A model generated the notes under the pieces. The model saw only the letters and a list, made by a program, of their open reading frames with translations. It was not told where the DNA came from and did no database searches. DNA of 32,103 bases from Myxococcales bacterium (GTDB taxonomy: Bacteria; Myxococcota; Myxococcia; Myxococcales; UBA5297), in contig JAISIF010000202.1 in NCBI GenBank assembly GCA_031262165.1, positions 1 through 32,103 on the forward strand, read 5' to 3'. Below, piece by piece: positions 10,401 to 15,974 of the stretch (positions are counted from its first letter, which is position 1; each line of letters begins with the position of its first letter). Position numbers and translations under genes: made by a program.

Positions 10401-10545
10401 CGATCGCCTTCCAGTCAGTGGCGATGGGTTTGGAACGGGGAGCGGGCGCGGCCCATGCCGGGGCAAGGGCGGCGAGCGCCGACATCAGCACCACAAGGAG
10501 CAGGGAGGAGAGAGCGCGGCAGTGGAGAGCACTGGCAGCCTTCAT
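4408..10545 (-). CDS. Large secreted alpha-2-macroglobulin with thioester motif
   Basis: Bacterial alpha-2-macroglobulins are protease traps thought to guard the periplasm or cell surface. This one is 2045 residues. The first 32-33 residues are a Sec signal ending AWA-A with no lipobox cysteine, so it is probably soluble. Residues 40-480 are largely helical. About 505-525 is a carboxypeptidase-regulatory-like strand (DARTGAPIAGATVEVY). About 595-615 is an MG2-like start (DRGIYRPGQTISWKIVP). A Ser/Asp/Ala-rich low-complexity insert lies at about 1225-1265. The signature A2M segment (ALWAPALLLNQDGSATLEF) is near 1275. The thioester is YPYECVEQT, with Cys1502 and Gln1505. C-terminal beta domains complete it. 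The start ATG (10543-10545) has GGAG seven bases upstream. No pbpC (PBP1c), the common enterobacterial partner, is next to it; a HAD phosphatase gene follows instead. Confidence 0.93.
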   Translation of the reverse strand: MKAASALHCRALSSLLLVVLMSALAALAPAWAAPAPRSKPIATDWKAIDRLIEQGKFERASKELSHLRAQAMAAKDEATWARALIREAELPRDFEAAVNLLMSSAWPSAFEWQAALHLAKARALIGYLAQHRYDIDQRERLASTQDRPISTWTRAELRAEIDRAFFAAWQKRERLAQLPFDTFKDVIERNDFPEKIRPTPRDAVTYLWVEALADSFQWRPEQRSGVFALSTERLLRPDPALSNGNFLTDEATHPLLKIAVLLGDLEHWHLSTDAREAALETLRVRLETLAPLVTAAQRDVVLADFDARLGAFSSAPWWAMGMASLADQLSKRDRLEDQIRALALARSGREAFPDSAGAQRCNDLIARLELPRFELSSGSVDGPRKRSLSIEHANVKEIFLRAYPVDLVRLITRTTSQGWSGSRHIEEFMRNAKPAAAWSVRLTDPGDYRAHRTFLVPPLDRPGGYFIVASLREDFDAAKTVLQGRTLMISKFVITRDQYPRTGELRARVLDARTGAPIAGATVEVYRAPRWDSTFGKTVSAVTDAAGEVALRPGEGNFFLVARKDGEVTLDPWPDYDGGSRSAPSSEDHSRALVYTDRGIYRPGQTISWKIVPYRGNTAAARFSTLRTAGIEVALVDANHQRVALKKVESNAFGSASGEFEIPVGRALGEWQIRVSLDLPKKKDGLWLGVSRLRVEEYKRPTFEVALDPTQGAAKLNAQVSVAGSAHTYFGTAVNAGAAKWTVERRPLCPPRFWWRGPPCRDVSELVAAGEATLDAEGRFRFDFTPRADPQEAKTSPDKRYLYAVRVDVTDQGGETRSASRVFRLGWRSIDASIELPAGFLDADKPAELTVSRTSLDGTPRRGGEGRFWVTRLALPKTAPLPADLPRPRAPGHDAHFDLPGDTLRPRWAPGYSMEEALALQSEEAQRVAEGAVKHDDEGIGRITLTGLAAGAYRLRYETQDDAGQIVERTREFVVASPKADLALPALLIADRSSAKVGESARLFVHAGRPGQRMLLEVFRDQERVSHQWLVTGTDKPLRELPIRDEDRGGLTVRLTTVMDWQSVTLSADIAVPFDDRELQVEWESFRDHVQPGSRERFRVTVKRLDGKALDPREAELLAYIYDRSLEAFAPHTPANPLALLPSRRGLPAFQSSVTRPSDAVRWGQTGVQTSSAPAPSSEPFTEDAFKGMSGASGPGRRFLFEGGGNLPRRMRAAASPAPMAMKSVAGLSVADSADSLDSANSAEAASPLSTDPGPAEAEHDAPSLPLVRADFRETALWAPALLLNQDGSATLEFTVPDALTSWRVWAVALTRQLHAGIASRTFQSVRELMVRPRLPRFLREGDRADLAITVDSASDAPIAGQVRFELTDPETGADLLPLYGLDATAATASFSLAPGKSQTITFPLQVPPGPGPIEVKVTARTADGRLSDGELRPLPILPSRAHLSESRFAALRGNERRTLSFEVDASDASLVNEALVVTLDAQLLDGALAALPYLVRYPYECVEQTLNRFVSTGILTGLFERFPSLGGRAKLLAASRSARLETFDQLDPNRKLSLEETPWLRQAKGGAGAEDVEAIALLNPEVAKAERDSALSKLRKAQQRGGGFAWWAGGTPSPYMTLYVLAGLARAAEFGGEIPEDIAVKAWRFMSDWYGRELDVWITQPSKKDEADVALATFLNYVATAFDGPRFEAVMLDRAARQKLLDFSFKRRKELSNQGKGQLALTLKRMGREADARLVFDAVMDAAKTTPEQGTFWQTSARSWLWYRDTIDSHAFSLRVLTELSPEDPRRAGLAQWLFLNKKLNHWKSTRASAEAIYALAHYAQSEHRIDATDRVRVTLGSKQEEFVFQPTSPTSGARKRQMSLTSQAIDARALSAIELEQMTPGIVFASATWHFSTESEAVRQSGDLFSVRRTYFRRVVRGREHVLEPLAEGARLKPGDEVEVQLVVSTRHAAEYVHLRDPRAAGLEPVEALSGYRFDQGLAFQQEVRDSATNFFFDRLPAGEFTLRHRLKASMVGTFRVSPATLQSMYAPEFTAHSSGSRITIQP

Positions 10546-10745
10546 GGGAGACTCCGATGAGGGGAAGGGGAGGAGGCGGGGAGGGGAGGGGTAAGGAAGG
10601 AGAAGTTCTCGGCAAAGAGGCGGTGGATGGTGTCATGTGCTTGGATGCCGAGCGATGACATTCAAAAGACGCGATCAAATATGCATCGACCGCATGAAAG
10701 GCTGAATGAATGCATAAAATCGAGGGTCGAGTCGTGAATGATGGA
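10546..10745. other. Spacer upstream of the macroglobulin gene with purine tract
   Basis: The 357-bp gap between the divergent A2M and lipoprotein genes (10546-10902) holds no gene. Next to A2M is an almost pure G/A tract on the plus strand (10561-10605), which would be C/T-rich in the A2M leader. Further right are TGCATAAAAT at 10711-10720 and ATGCAT at 10681, extra copies of the box used in the lipoprotein promoter at 10746. Confidence 0.5.
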
Positions 10746-10798
10746 TGCATAAAATATTGAAAAACTCACTTGAATCGCGACTCGAGCTGGAATAGGCG
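10746..10798 (+). promoter_or_regulatory. Predicted promoter of lipoprotein gene 1
   Basis: TGCATA (10746-10751), 18 bases, TTGAAT (10770-10775), 17 bases, TAGGCG (10793-10798), followed by CTGCGCCGCC. The same order and spacing occurs upstream of the related genes at 12253 and 27465 (minus). The -10 is weak by sigma-70 standards, so another sigma factor or an activator at TGCATA is possible. The call rests on conservation between paralogues. Confidence 0.5.
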
Positions 10799-10871
10799 CT
10801 GCGCCGCCAAAAATGCTTTTTGGTAATGGTGCAGTGGCACCTGCCGCGAGCCATTCAACCAGCTGTCCCAA

Positions 10872-10888
10872 TGAGGCATCCCGCCTCA
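10872..10888 (+). promoter_or_regulatory. Leader hairpin before lipoprotein gene 1
   Basis: TGAGGC (10872-10877) pairs with GCCTCA (10883-10888) around a five-base loop. It ends five bases before the ribosome binding site GGAG (10894-10897). The same stem with a different loop precedes the paralogue at 12253, which suggests a conserved leader RNA structure rather than chance. Confidence 0.5.
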
Positions 10889-10902
10889 ATACTGGAGAAT
10901 GA

Positions 10903-11808
10903 ATGATGAAGAAGCTTTTGATCAGCAGCTTCGCGGTCATGAGCCTGTTGGCTTTTGGCGCCTGCGGTAGCGACGACAAGAAAGAAACAAAACCGAATAC
11001 GGATAAATGCACCAGCAATGCTCAGTGCGACAGCGGTGAGAAGTGCTCTGCTGATGGCGTGTGCGTAGCCGATACGACCACTGGCGGCTGCACCAGCAAT
11101 GCTCAGTGTGCCAGCGATGAGAAGTGCCAGTCTGGCGTGTGTGTGGCGGACACGACCACTGGTGGCTGCACCAGCAATGCTCAGTGCGCCAGCGATGAGA
11201 AGTGCCAGTCTGGCGTGTGCGTGCCGGATACGACCACTGGCGGCTGCACCAGCAATGCTCAGTGCGCCAGCGACGAGATTTGCCAGTCTGGCGTGTGTGT
11301 ATCAGCAGGTGGAGACAATGAAGGAACCTGCGATAAGAATCTGAGCGAATTCGCTGGGAAAGAGATGGAAGGCGAAGGTCTGCTTTATGATTATGGCTGT
11401 GACCCAGAATTGGGCTGTTATATTGAGGTCGATTTCTTTGCTGAAGTAGGTGCCGCTGAGCTGTTTGTGAATATCAATGAAGAGGCCACTGGTCTGTCAG
11501 TGTTCAGCTTTCAGAATATTGCTTTTGAGAGTTTTATTCTCGTTGAAAATGACTATCCATATTGCAATGAAGTTGTCTGCGCGGCCTTCTTTTTTGAAGA
11601 TACTGTCTATGAAGCCTTGTCTGGCAATCTGACGATGACCTCTATCGATCCCACGTTCGCTGGAGAGTTTAGCAATGCTGTTTTCTACGATTGGACCACA
11701 GCTGAATGGGATGATTATGGCTACGTCGCCAATTCGTGTGAAACGCCCCCAATTAGCTTCAGCTTTACCGGTCCTCTTGAGGATGGCTCTTTTGAGGAAG
11801 CTGAATAA
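10903..11808 (+). CDS. Cys-rich repeat lipoprotein 1
   Basis: Predicted outer-surface or periplasmic lipoprotein of 301 residues; function unknown. Order: a lipoprotein signal (MMKKLL... ending LLAFGAC, lipid-bearing Cys21), an acid/Lys linker, four Cys repeats of the type CTSNAQC-x5-C-x4/5-C (starting at Cys36, 63, 89 and 115), then a C-terminal beta-rich domain (about 140-301) ending in CETPPISFSFTGP. That C-terminal domain also occurs twice in the lipoprotein encoded at 25696-27465. The second in-frame ATG (10906) may be the true start: it gives the same 8-base gap from GGAG as in the paralogue at 12253. The gene is richer in A/T than the neighbouring A2M gene. It has its own promoter and terminator, so it is probably a single-gene transcript. 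Confidence 0.85.
   Translation: MMKKLLISSFAVMSLLAFGACGSDDKKETKPNTDKCTSNAQCDSGEKCSADGVCVADTTTGGCTSNAQCASDEKCQSGVCVADTTTGGCTSNAQCASDEKCQSGVCVPDTTTGGCTSNAQCASDEICQSGVCVSAGGDNEGTCDKNLSEFAGKEMEGEGLLYDYGCDPELGCYIEVDFFAEVGAAELFVNINEEATGLSVFSFQNIAFESFILVENDYPYCNEVVCAAFFFEDTVYEALSGNLTMTSIDPTFAGEFSNAVFYDWTTAEWDDYGYVANSCETPPISFSFTGPLEDGSFEEAE
11008..11298 (+). repeat. 78-bp in-gene tandem repeat (CTSNxxC units)
   Basis: Four consecutive units begin at 11008, 11089, 11167 and 11245. The last three are 78-bp (26-codon) units that are nearly identical at the DNA level, with shared third-codon positions, which points to recent expansion by slippage or unequal exchange. A stretch of the first junction (GCCGATACGACCACTGGCGG) is repeated exactly in the neighbouring gene near 12498. 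Confidence 0.85.
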
Positions 11809-11842
11809 TTCGTCTAAATAAATTTCATAGTCTTAATTTTTT

Positions 11843-11874
11843 AAACCACCCGATTTTGATCGGGTGGTTTTTTT
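11843..11874 (+). terminator. Intrinsic terminator after lipoprotein gene 1
   Basis: AAACCACCCGAT (11843-11854) pairs with ATCGGGTGGTTT (11859-11870) around TTTG, followed by a T run to 11874. An A/T-rich stretch on the other side could let it work in both directions. It lies 35 bp after the stop codon. Confidence 0.9.
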
Positions 11875-12052
11875 ATATCCAAAAGGCGTGGAGAAATGAG
11901 CGAGAGCGATGCTGCCGACGGCTTGAGATCGAGCAGAGAGGTGATCGAGTGCTTCCCTTTCTGGAAGCCGTATCTCCTGTTCAGAGCCCATTGTTTCTGC
12001 ATAAAATCGATAAATGCAGAGAAAATGGCAGGGTCTTTGAGAGAGAAAGCCA

Positions 12053-12106
12053 TGCATAAAGGTTTGAAATTTTTCACTTGCTCAGTGGCAGGGTTTGGAC
12101 TAAAGG
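12053..12106 (+). promoter_or_regulatory. Predicted promoter of lipoprotein gene 2
   Basis: TGCATA (12053-12058), 19 bases, TTGCTC (12078-12083), 17 bases, TAAAGG (12101-12106), then GCGCGCCGCC. An additional TGCATAAAATCGA box lies at 11999-12011 and forms an inverted repeat with ATGCA (12013-12017). The region 11881-12252 has no gene and aligns in patches with the leader of lipoprotein gene 1 (GCGCCGCCAAAA, GTGCAGTGG, GAGGC). Confidence 0.5.
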
Positions 12107-12219
12107 GCGCGCCGCCAAAATGGTCGAGTTCTTAACTAGTGGTAGAGGGTAGTAAAAGTGCAGTGGTTTGTATCGGCGCCCGTGAGCAATTCCGCCACGA
12201 GCCGATCGAATTAATACAA

Positions 12220-12235
12220 TGAGGCATTTGCCTCA
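12220..12235 (+). promoter_or_regulatory. Leader hairpin before lipoprotein gene 2
   Basis: TGAGGC (12220-12225) pairs with GCCTCA (12230-12235) around ATTT. It is followed by AGAACTGGAGAATG, the same context as at 10872-10905. The stem is identical and only the loop differs in sequence and length. Confidence 0.5.
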
Positions 12236-12252
12236 GAACTGGAGAATGGCAG

Positions 12253-13878
12253 ATGACGAAGAATTGGATTGTTGCTCTCGCAGCGATGAGCCTGTTGGCT
12301 TTCAATGCTTGCGGCGATGACGAGAAAGATCCCGTTGATCCAAAAGTTGAATGCACCAGCAACAATGACTGCGACGCAAATGAGAAGTGCTCTGCTGACG
12401 GCGTGTGTGTTGCGGACGTCGTTGTTGATCCAGAGTGCACCAGCAATGAAGACTGTGCGACTGGTGAGAAGTGCCAGTCTGGCGTGTGCGTAGCCGATAC
12501 GACCACTGGCGGCTGCACCAGCAATGAAGACTGTGCGACTGGTGAGACGTGTGAAGACGGTGCGTGCGTGCCAGAGACCACTCCAACTTGGACATGCCCT
12601 GAGGAATGGTATGGCGATGACTCATGCGATTGTGGCTGTGGGATTATCGATTCGGATTGCGATGATGCATCTGCCGATAGCTGTGATTATACCGATGCAT
12701 GTCTAGAGCAGTCCATGCTTCCAAAGTCAGATGAGAATTGGCTTTGTGTGGGTGGGGCATGGATCTGTGACGATCTGTTTGGCGAAAGTATGCAGGGCGA
12801 TGGCGCGTGCGATTGTGGCTGTGGCGTTGTCGATTCGGATTGCGATGATGCATCTGCCGATAGCTGTGAGTATTCCGACTTGTGCAGCGCTCTCGGAATG
12901 GAACCGCACCCCACCGAGAACTGGCATTGTGTTGCTCCGGCACTTGAACCTTGCACTGAAGCCGGCGCCGAAAAATATGACTGTATCGAATACGACCTTG
13001 GCGCAGATTATGGTTTGCCAGGATTCTATTTTATCGATGTCTCGATGCAGCTTGTTTGTGACGGTTCGGAATATGTTCCCAATAATAGTAGCATGGTTGA
13101 GTGTTCAAATGGTTGTGACGCGGGGAAATGTATTCTTTTGGATGAACGCGAAGGACAGTCATGCACTAAGGAGACTTTCCAAGAGACCTGTGGTGGCACT
13201 GGAGATGTCGTCCTTTGGTGTGACGTGGAGGATGGTGCGACTGCAGGAGTCGTCGCTGCTTTCAAATGCTCTGAGAGTTCTTCATGTGAAGTAATGGCAG
13301 ATGACAATTATGCTAATTGTTATGCTCCTGCGGATGCTTGCTCTGAAAGTGATAATACAAAACAGGGATGTGGAACTAGCGATTACGAGGGTTACCTGCT
13401 TGAATATGGCTGTTTTGAAATGGTGAGCGGCGAGTATTATTGGGAGCCAATAAACCTTATTGAAGAATGTGAAGGACAATGTGTAGAGGATGCATGTCTG
13501 GAGGTTGCAGAAGGTTGGACATGCTCTGGGGCGTGGTATGGTGATGGTGATTGCGATTGCGGCTGTGGTATTGTCGATATGGATTGTGCAGATGCCTCCA
13601 TTGCATCTTGCAAATATGGTTCGGACTGTGGCGGGTTATCACTTGTCGATCCCTCTGATACTACGCAGTGCATCGAACTTGAAATTCCTGACGGATGGAA
13701 TACTGCTTGTTCGTATCAAAGTGGAACCTCTTGGTATGGTGACGGTTCGTGCGACTGTGGCTGTGGTGCCTTGGACGTCGATTGTGACGACGAGACAGCT
13801 GCCAGTTGTGAGGAAGATTGGTGTGCAGACTTAGGATATACGTCTGCTGTCGCCAGTCAGAACTGGCTTTGCGAATAA
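12253..13878 (+). CDS. Cys-rich repeat lipoprotein 2 with four CDCGCG modules
   Basis: Predicted surface lipoprotein of 541 residues, function unknown. The signal ends LLAFNAC (lipidated Cys20). Three N-terminal CTSNxDC repeats like those of the upstream neighbour cover about residues 34-110. Four modules of the type W-x-C-x-W(Y)GD-x-x-CDCGCG-x2-D-x-DC-x5-SC follow; their CDCGCG cores lie near residues 125, 190, 433 and 494. Between modules 2 and 3 are two copies of another Cys-rich unit (ending in EC-x-GC-x3-C). The first two CDCGCG modules are nearly identical in DNA, so the duplication is recent. Tight CDCGC spacing and conserved Asp suggest disulphide-rich or metal-binding folds; this is inference. 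Start ATG 12253 with GGAG 8 bases upstream. It is monocistronic, with its own promoter and terminator. Confidence 0.87.
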   Translation: MTKNWIVALAAMSLLAFNACGDDEKDPVDPKVECTSNNDCDANEKCSADGVCVADVVVDPECTSNEDCATGEKCQSGVCVADTTTGGCTSNEDCATGETCEDGACVPETTPTWTCPEEWYGDDSCDCGCGIIDSDCDDASADSCDYTDACLEQSMLPKSDENWLCVGGAWICDDLFGESMQGDGACDCGCGVVDSDCDDASADSCEYSDLCSALGMEPHPTENWHCVAPALEPCTEAGAEKYDCIEYDLGADYGLPGFYFIDVSMQLVCDGSEYVPNNSSMVECSNGCDAGKCILLDEREGQSCTKETFQETCGGTGDVVLWCDVEDGATAGVVAAFKCSESSSCEVMADDNYANCYAPADACSESDNTKQGCGTSDYEGYLLEYGCFEMVSGEYYWEPINLIEECEGQCVEDACLEVAEGWTCSGAWYGDGDCDCGCGIVDMDCADASIASCKYGSDCGGLSLVDPSDTTQCIELEIPDGWNTACSYQSGTSWYGDGSCDCGCGALDVDCDDETAASCEEDWCADLGYTSAVASQNWLCE

Positions 13879-13901
13879 GTTTTATTCGTAATAACAAACA
13901 C

Positions 13902-13935
13902 AAAAGTCACCCGGTCAAAAGCTGGGTGGCTTTTT
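13902..13935 (+). terminator. Intrinsic terminator after lipoprotein gene 2
   Basis: AAAGTCACCCGG pairs with CTGGGTGGCTTT (with G-T pairs) around TCAAAAG and ends in TTTTT (13931-13935), 24 bp after the stop codon. A cleaner second copy lies at 14042-14077. Confidence 0.85.
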
Positions 13936-14041
13936 ATGTATAGATAGGAGCTGTTTATTGTGTTCGTGCTCGATGAAAGCGCGGTTCAGTGCTCGAGTCG
14001 TGCAGGATCCTTCTAAAGAAGAGCCAGAGCTCTAAGCTTCC

Positions 14042-14077
14042 AAAAAGCCACCCAGTCAAAAGCTGGGTGGCTTTTTT
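14042..14077 (+). terminator. Second copy of the lipoprotein terminator
   Basis: AAAAAGCCACCCAG (14042-14055) pairs with CTGGGTGGCTTTTT (14063-14076) around TCAAAAG. With A and T runs on the two sides it is symmetric and could act in both directions. Confidence 0.85.
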
Positions 14078-14184
14078 AATGTGATAGAAGTTCTTCATTA
14101 TATTCCTGCTCGATGAAAGAATGGTTCAGTGAACGCCAGGAATAATAAGCAAGAACGGAAGTAAAACTCTTTACAGTAAGGGCG

Positions 14185-14352
14185 TAGGACTTAATCCATC
14201 GCAGATAAGTCCTAAGAACACAGCCTATCCTGGAATGAATGGGACAATTCAGGACATGCTGTCATTTTTGAATATGCCAAACATAGTGAACGGACAGCTC
14301 GTCATCGTCCTTCGCCAGGTCCGGTCGGAACTTGAGGGCACGCCCCTACGCT
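14185..14352. repeat. Gene-free spacer with two repeat fragments
   Basis: TAGGACTTA (14185-14193) and TAAGTCCTA (14206-14214) form a 9-bp inverted repeat. Its right arm plus flank (ATAAGTCCTAAGAA) matches the right end of the dispersed repeat at 25601-25625, so it may be an internally deleted copy. At 14305-14352, TCGTCCTTCGCCAGG ... GCCCCTAC matches the intergenic repeat at 3343-3400. Nothing else is recognisable between 14133 and 14430. Confidence 0.5.
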
Positions 14353-14430
14353 CCCCTTCCACGTTCCAGATTTCCAATGCGGACAGCTGTGCCTTGCCCT
14401 CACGGTGCGCGGTGCTAAGAGCGCGCGCCC

Positions 14431-15846
14431 ATGATCCCACCCAGCACACCACGACGCTCCAGAAACAAGGCCGCTCCCCTCAACCAGCTCGATCCAAGCC
14501 GCCGGATCGACGACCCGATCAATGAGGTCGTCCCTCAGCCAGAGCTGCCCGCCCCTGTGCTTCCGCCCGCGCTCGAAGCGATACGTGCGGCCTTTGACCA
14601 GGAAAAAGACAACCGCCCTGCCCTCTGGCGGACGCTCCCCAACATCGGCTTCGCGCCGCTGCTCTGGAGCGAGGGACAGGCCCGCGCCCAAAAGATGGCC
14701 GCTGCCCTCGTGTCCCTGGGCCTGAAGCCCGGCGACCGCGTGATCCTCACCGCGAGTGGCGATTGGCCGACGGCGCTCATCGCGGCGCTCACCGCGGGCG
14801 GCGAGATCTCCGTTTTCGAGAGCGACCCTTCCGTGCTCCTGCCGATCGCTCGCGCCCTGAACGCGCGCTTCATCCTGTCCGACACGCTGGGCGTCGAGGC
14901 GCTCAAAGCTGCCCTGGGCAAGGCGCGTGGCGCCCCCCGCCTCGCCTCTGACGAATCGCTGCTGTCCCGCGCGCCGACAGAGCCCGACGCGCCGTTTGTC
15001 CAGCCCTCGTCCAAGGCCGCGCTGTTCGTCGCATCCGACTCGACCAAATCGAAGCGCGCCGTGACCGCGTCGTGTTTCTCGCTCGCGCACCAGCCCTTGT
15101 TCGACCTGTGCCAGCGCTTCCTGAAGCTCTTTGCGCTGACGCGCGACGACCACGTGCTCTCGATCCTATCGCCCTCGCAGCCAGCCATGCTGAGCGCTGG
15201 GTTTTTCGCCCCGCTGATGGCTGGCGCCACGCTCCAGCTCGACCCGGGCGCGCCGCTCGACTCGCGCCAGCTCACCGTGTTTCGACCCACGGTCGTCATC
15301 GCCACGCGGGCGCAGTGGCAACAGCTGGGGGAGCGCATCGAAGCCCAGCTCGACGCTGGCTCGACGCGCGGGCGCTGGGCGCGCGACGTTGCGCTGCGGC
15401 GCAACGAGTGGGAGGCGGCGGACAAGCCCATTCCGCCCTCGACCAAGCTCAAGTATCGACTCGGGCAGCGGCTGGCCATCGCGCCGCTCAAGCGCCTCTT
15501 CGGGCTGAGCCGCGTGCGCCTAGCCATCGTGGCCGACGCCGTTCAGGCGCCGCTCGATCCGAGCCTGGCTGCGGCCTTTGCCGCCATCGATCTGCCGCTC
15601 CACGCCCTCGCTGGGAGCCCGGCCAGCTTTGGGCTCGCCTTTGCCAACGTGCCTGCCTCTTCTGAGCGTGGCAGCGCACTGGGCCGACCATTTCCCGGGC
15701 TCCAGGCGCGTCTCGATGATCAGGGCGCGCTCTGGATCAAAGGACCGACGATCGCCCCCGAAGCGCTCGAGCACGGACAGGACGGCTGGATCCGCGCGCT
15801 CGACCAGGCCGAGCTCGACTTCACTGGCTTCGTCCACGCGCGCTGA
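14431..15846 (+). CDS. Degenerate acyl-CoA synthetase-like (ANL) protein
   Basis: A 471-residue protein that resembles the N-terminal domain of long-chain acyl-CoA synthetases. Recognisable parts are the early GLKPGDRVILTASGDWP and the late GSALGRPFPGLQARLDDQGALWIKGP and DGWIRALDQAELD, which match the motif before the family's hinge. Key catalytic parts are missing. The ATP-binding TSGTTGxPKG loop is replaced by ASDSTKSKRAV, the YGxTE motif by AGSPAS, and the protein stops at the hinge, so the C-terminal lid with the catalytic lysine is absent. The frame is intact and codon use is like its neighbours, so it looks like a maintained pseudoenzyme rather than a fresh pseudogene. No clear ribosome binding site precedes ATG 14431; the start is uncertain. 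The adenylation function is probably lost. Confidence 0.7.
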   Translation: MIPPSTPRRSRNKAAPLNQLDPSRRIDDPINEVVPQPELPAPVLPPALEAIRAAFDQEKDNRPALWRTLPNIGFAPLLWSEGQARAQKMAAALVSLGLKPGDRVILTASGDWPTALIAALTAGGEISVFESDPSVLLPIARALNARFILSDTLGVEALKAALGKARGAPRLASDESLLSRAPTEPDAPFVQPSSKAALFVASDSTKSKRAVTASCFSLAHQPLFDLCQRFLKLFALTRDDHVLSILSPSQPAMLSAGFFAPLMAGATLQLDPGAPLDSRQLTVFRPTVVIATRAQWQQLGERIEAQLDAGSTRGRWARDVALRRNEWEAADKPIPPSTKLKYRLGQRLAIAPLKRLFGLSRVRLAIVADAVQAPLDPSLAAAFAAIDLPLHALAGSPASFGLAFANVPASSERGSALGRPFPGLQARLDDQGALWIKGPTIAPEALEHGQDGWIRALDQAELDFTGFVHAR

Positions 15847-15865
15847 GTGACATTCGACGCCAAAG

Positions 15866-15908
15866 ACAAAACAGCCCCGCGATTCGACGATTCGATTCGC
15901 GAGGCTGT
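15866..15908 (-). terminator. Terminator between convergent genes
   Basis: ACAGCCCCGCGA pairs with TCGCGAGGCTGT across 15871-15908, with one C-A mismatch, around a 14-base GATTCG-rich loop. On the minus strand the stem is followed by TTTTG, serving the lipoprotein gene ending at 15975. On the plus strand the T run is poor but the stem lies 25 bp after the ANL gene, so it may act both ways. Confidence 0.75.
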
Positions 15909-15974
15909 CGTCGTTTGATGAGCCCTCACCTCTGCCTTCGGTAGGCCCTCTGGCACGAGTGGGAGAGGGAGCGC

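Larger units (their letters stand above)
13901..14132 (+). repeat. Direct duplication of the terminator and its downstream flank
   Basis: 13901-13992 and 14041-14132 are diverged direct copies. Each has the GCTGGGTGGCTTTTT terminator, then AT-rich sequence, then TGCTCGATGAAAG and GGTTCAGTG. The 48 bp between them shows no gene. One reading is that a third lipoprotein gene once sat between two terminators and was lost. Confidence 0.7.

Noticed and set aside
8365-10560. Long plus-strand reading frame (731 codons) opposite the A2M N-terminus
   Set aside because: Antisense shadow of the A2M gene; composition is biased and there is no ribosome binding site or known motif.
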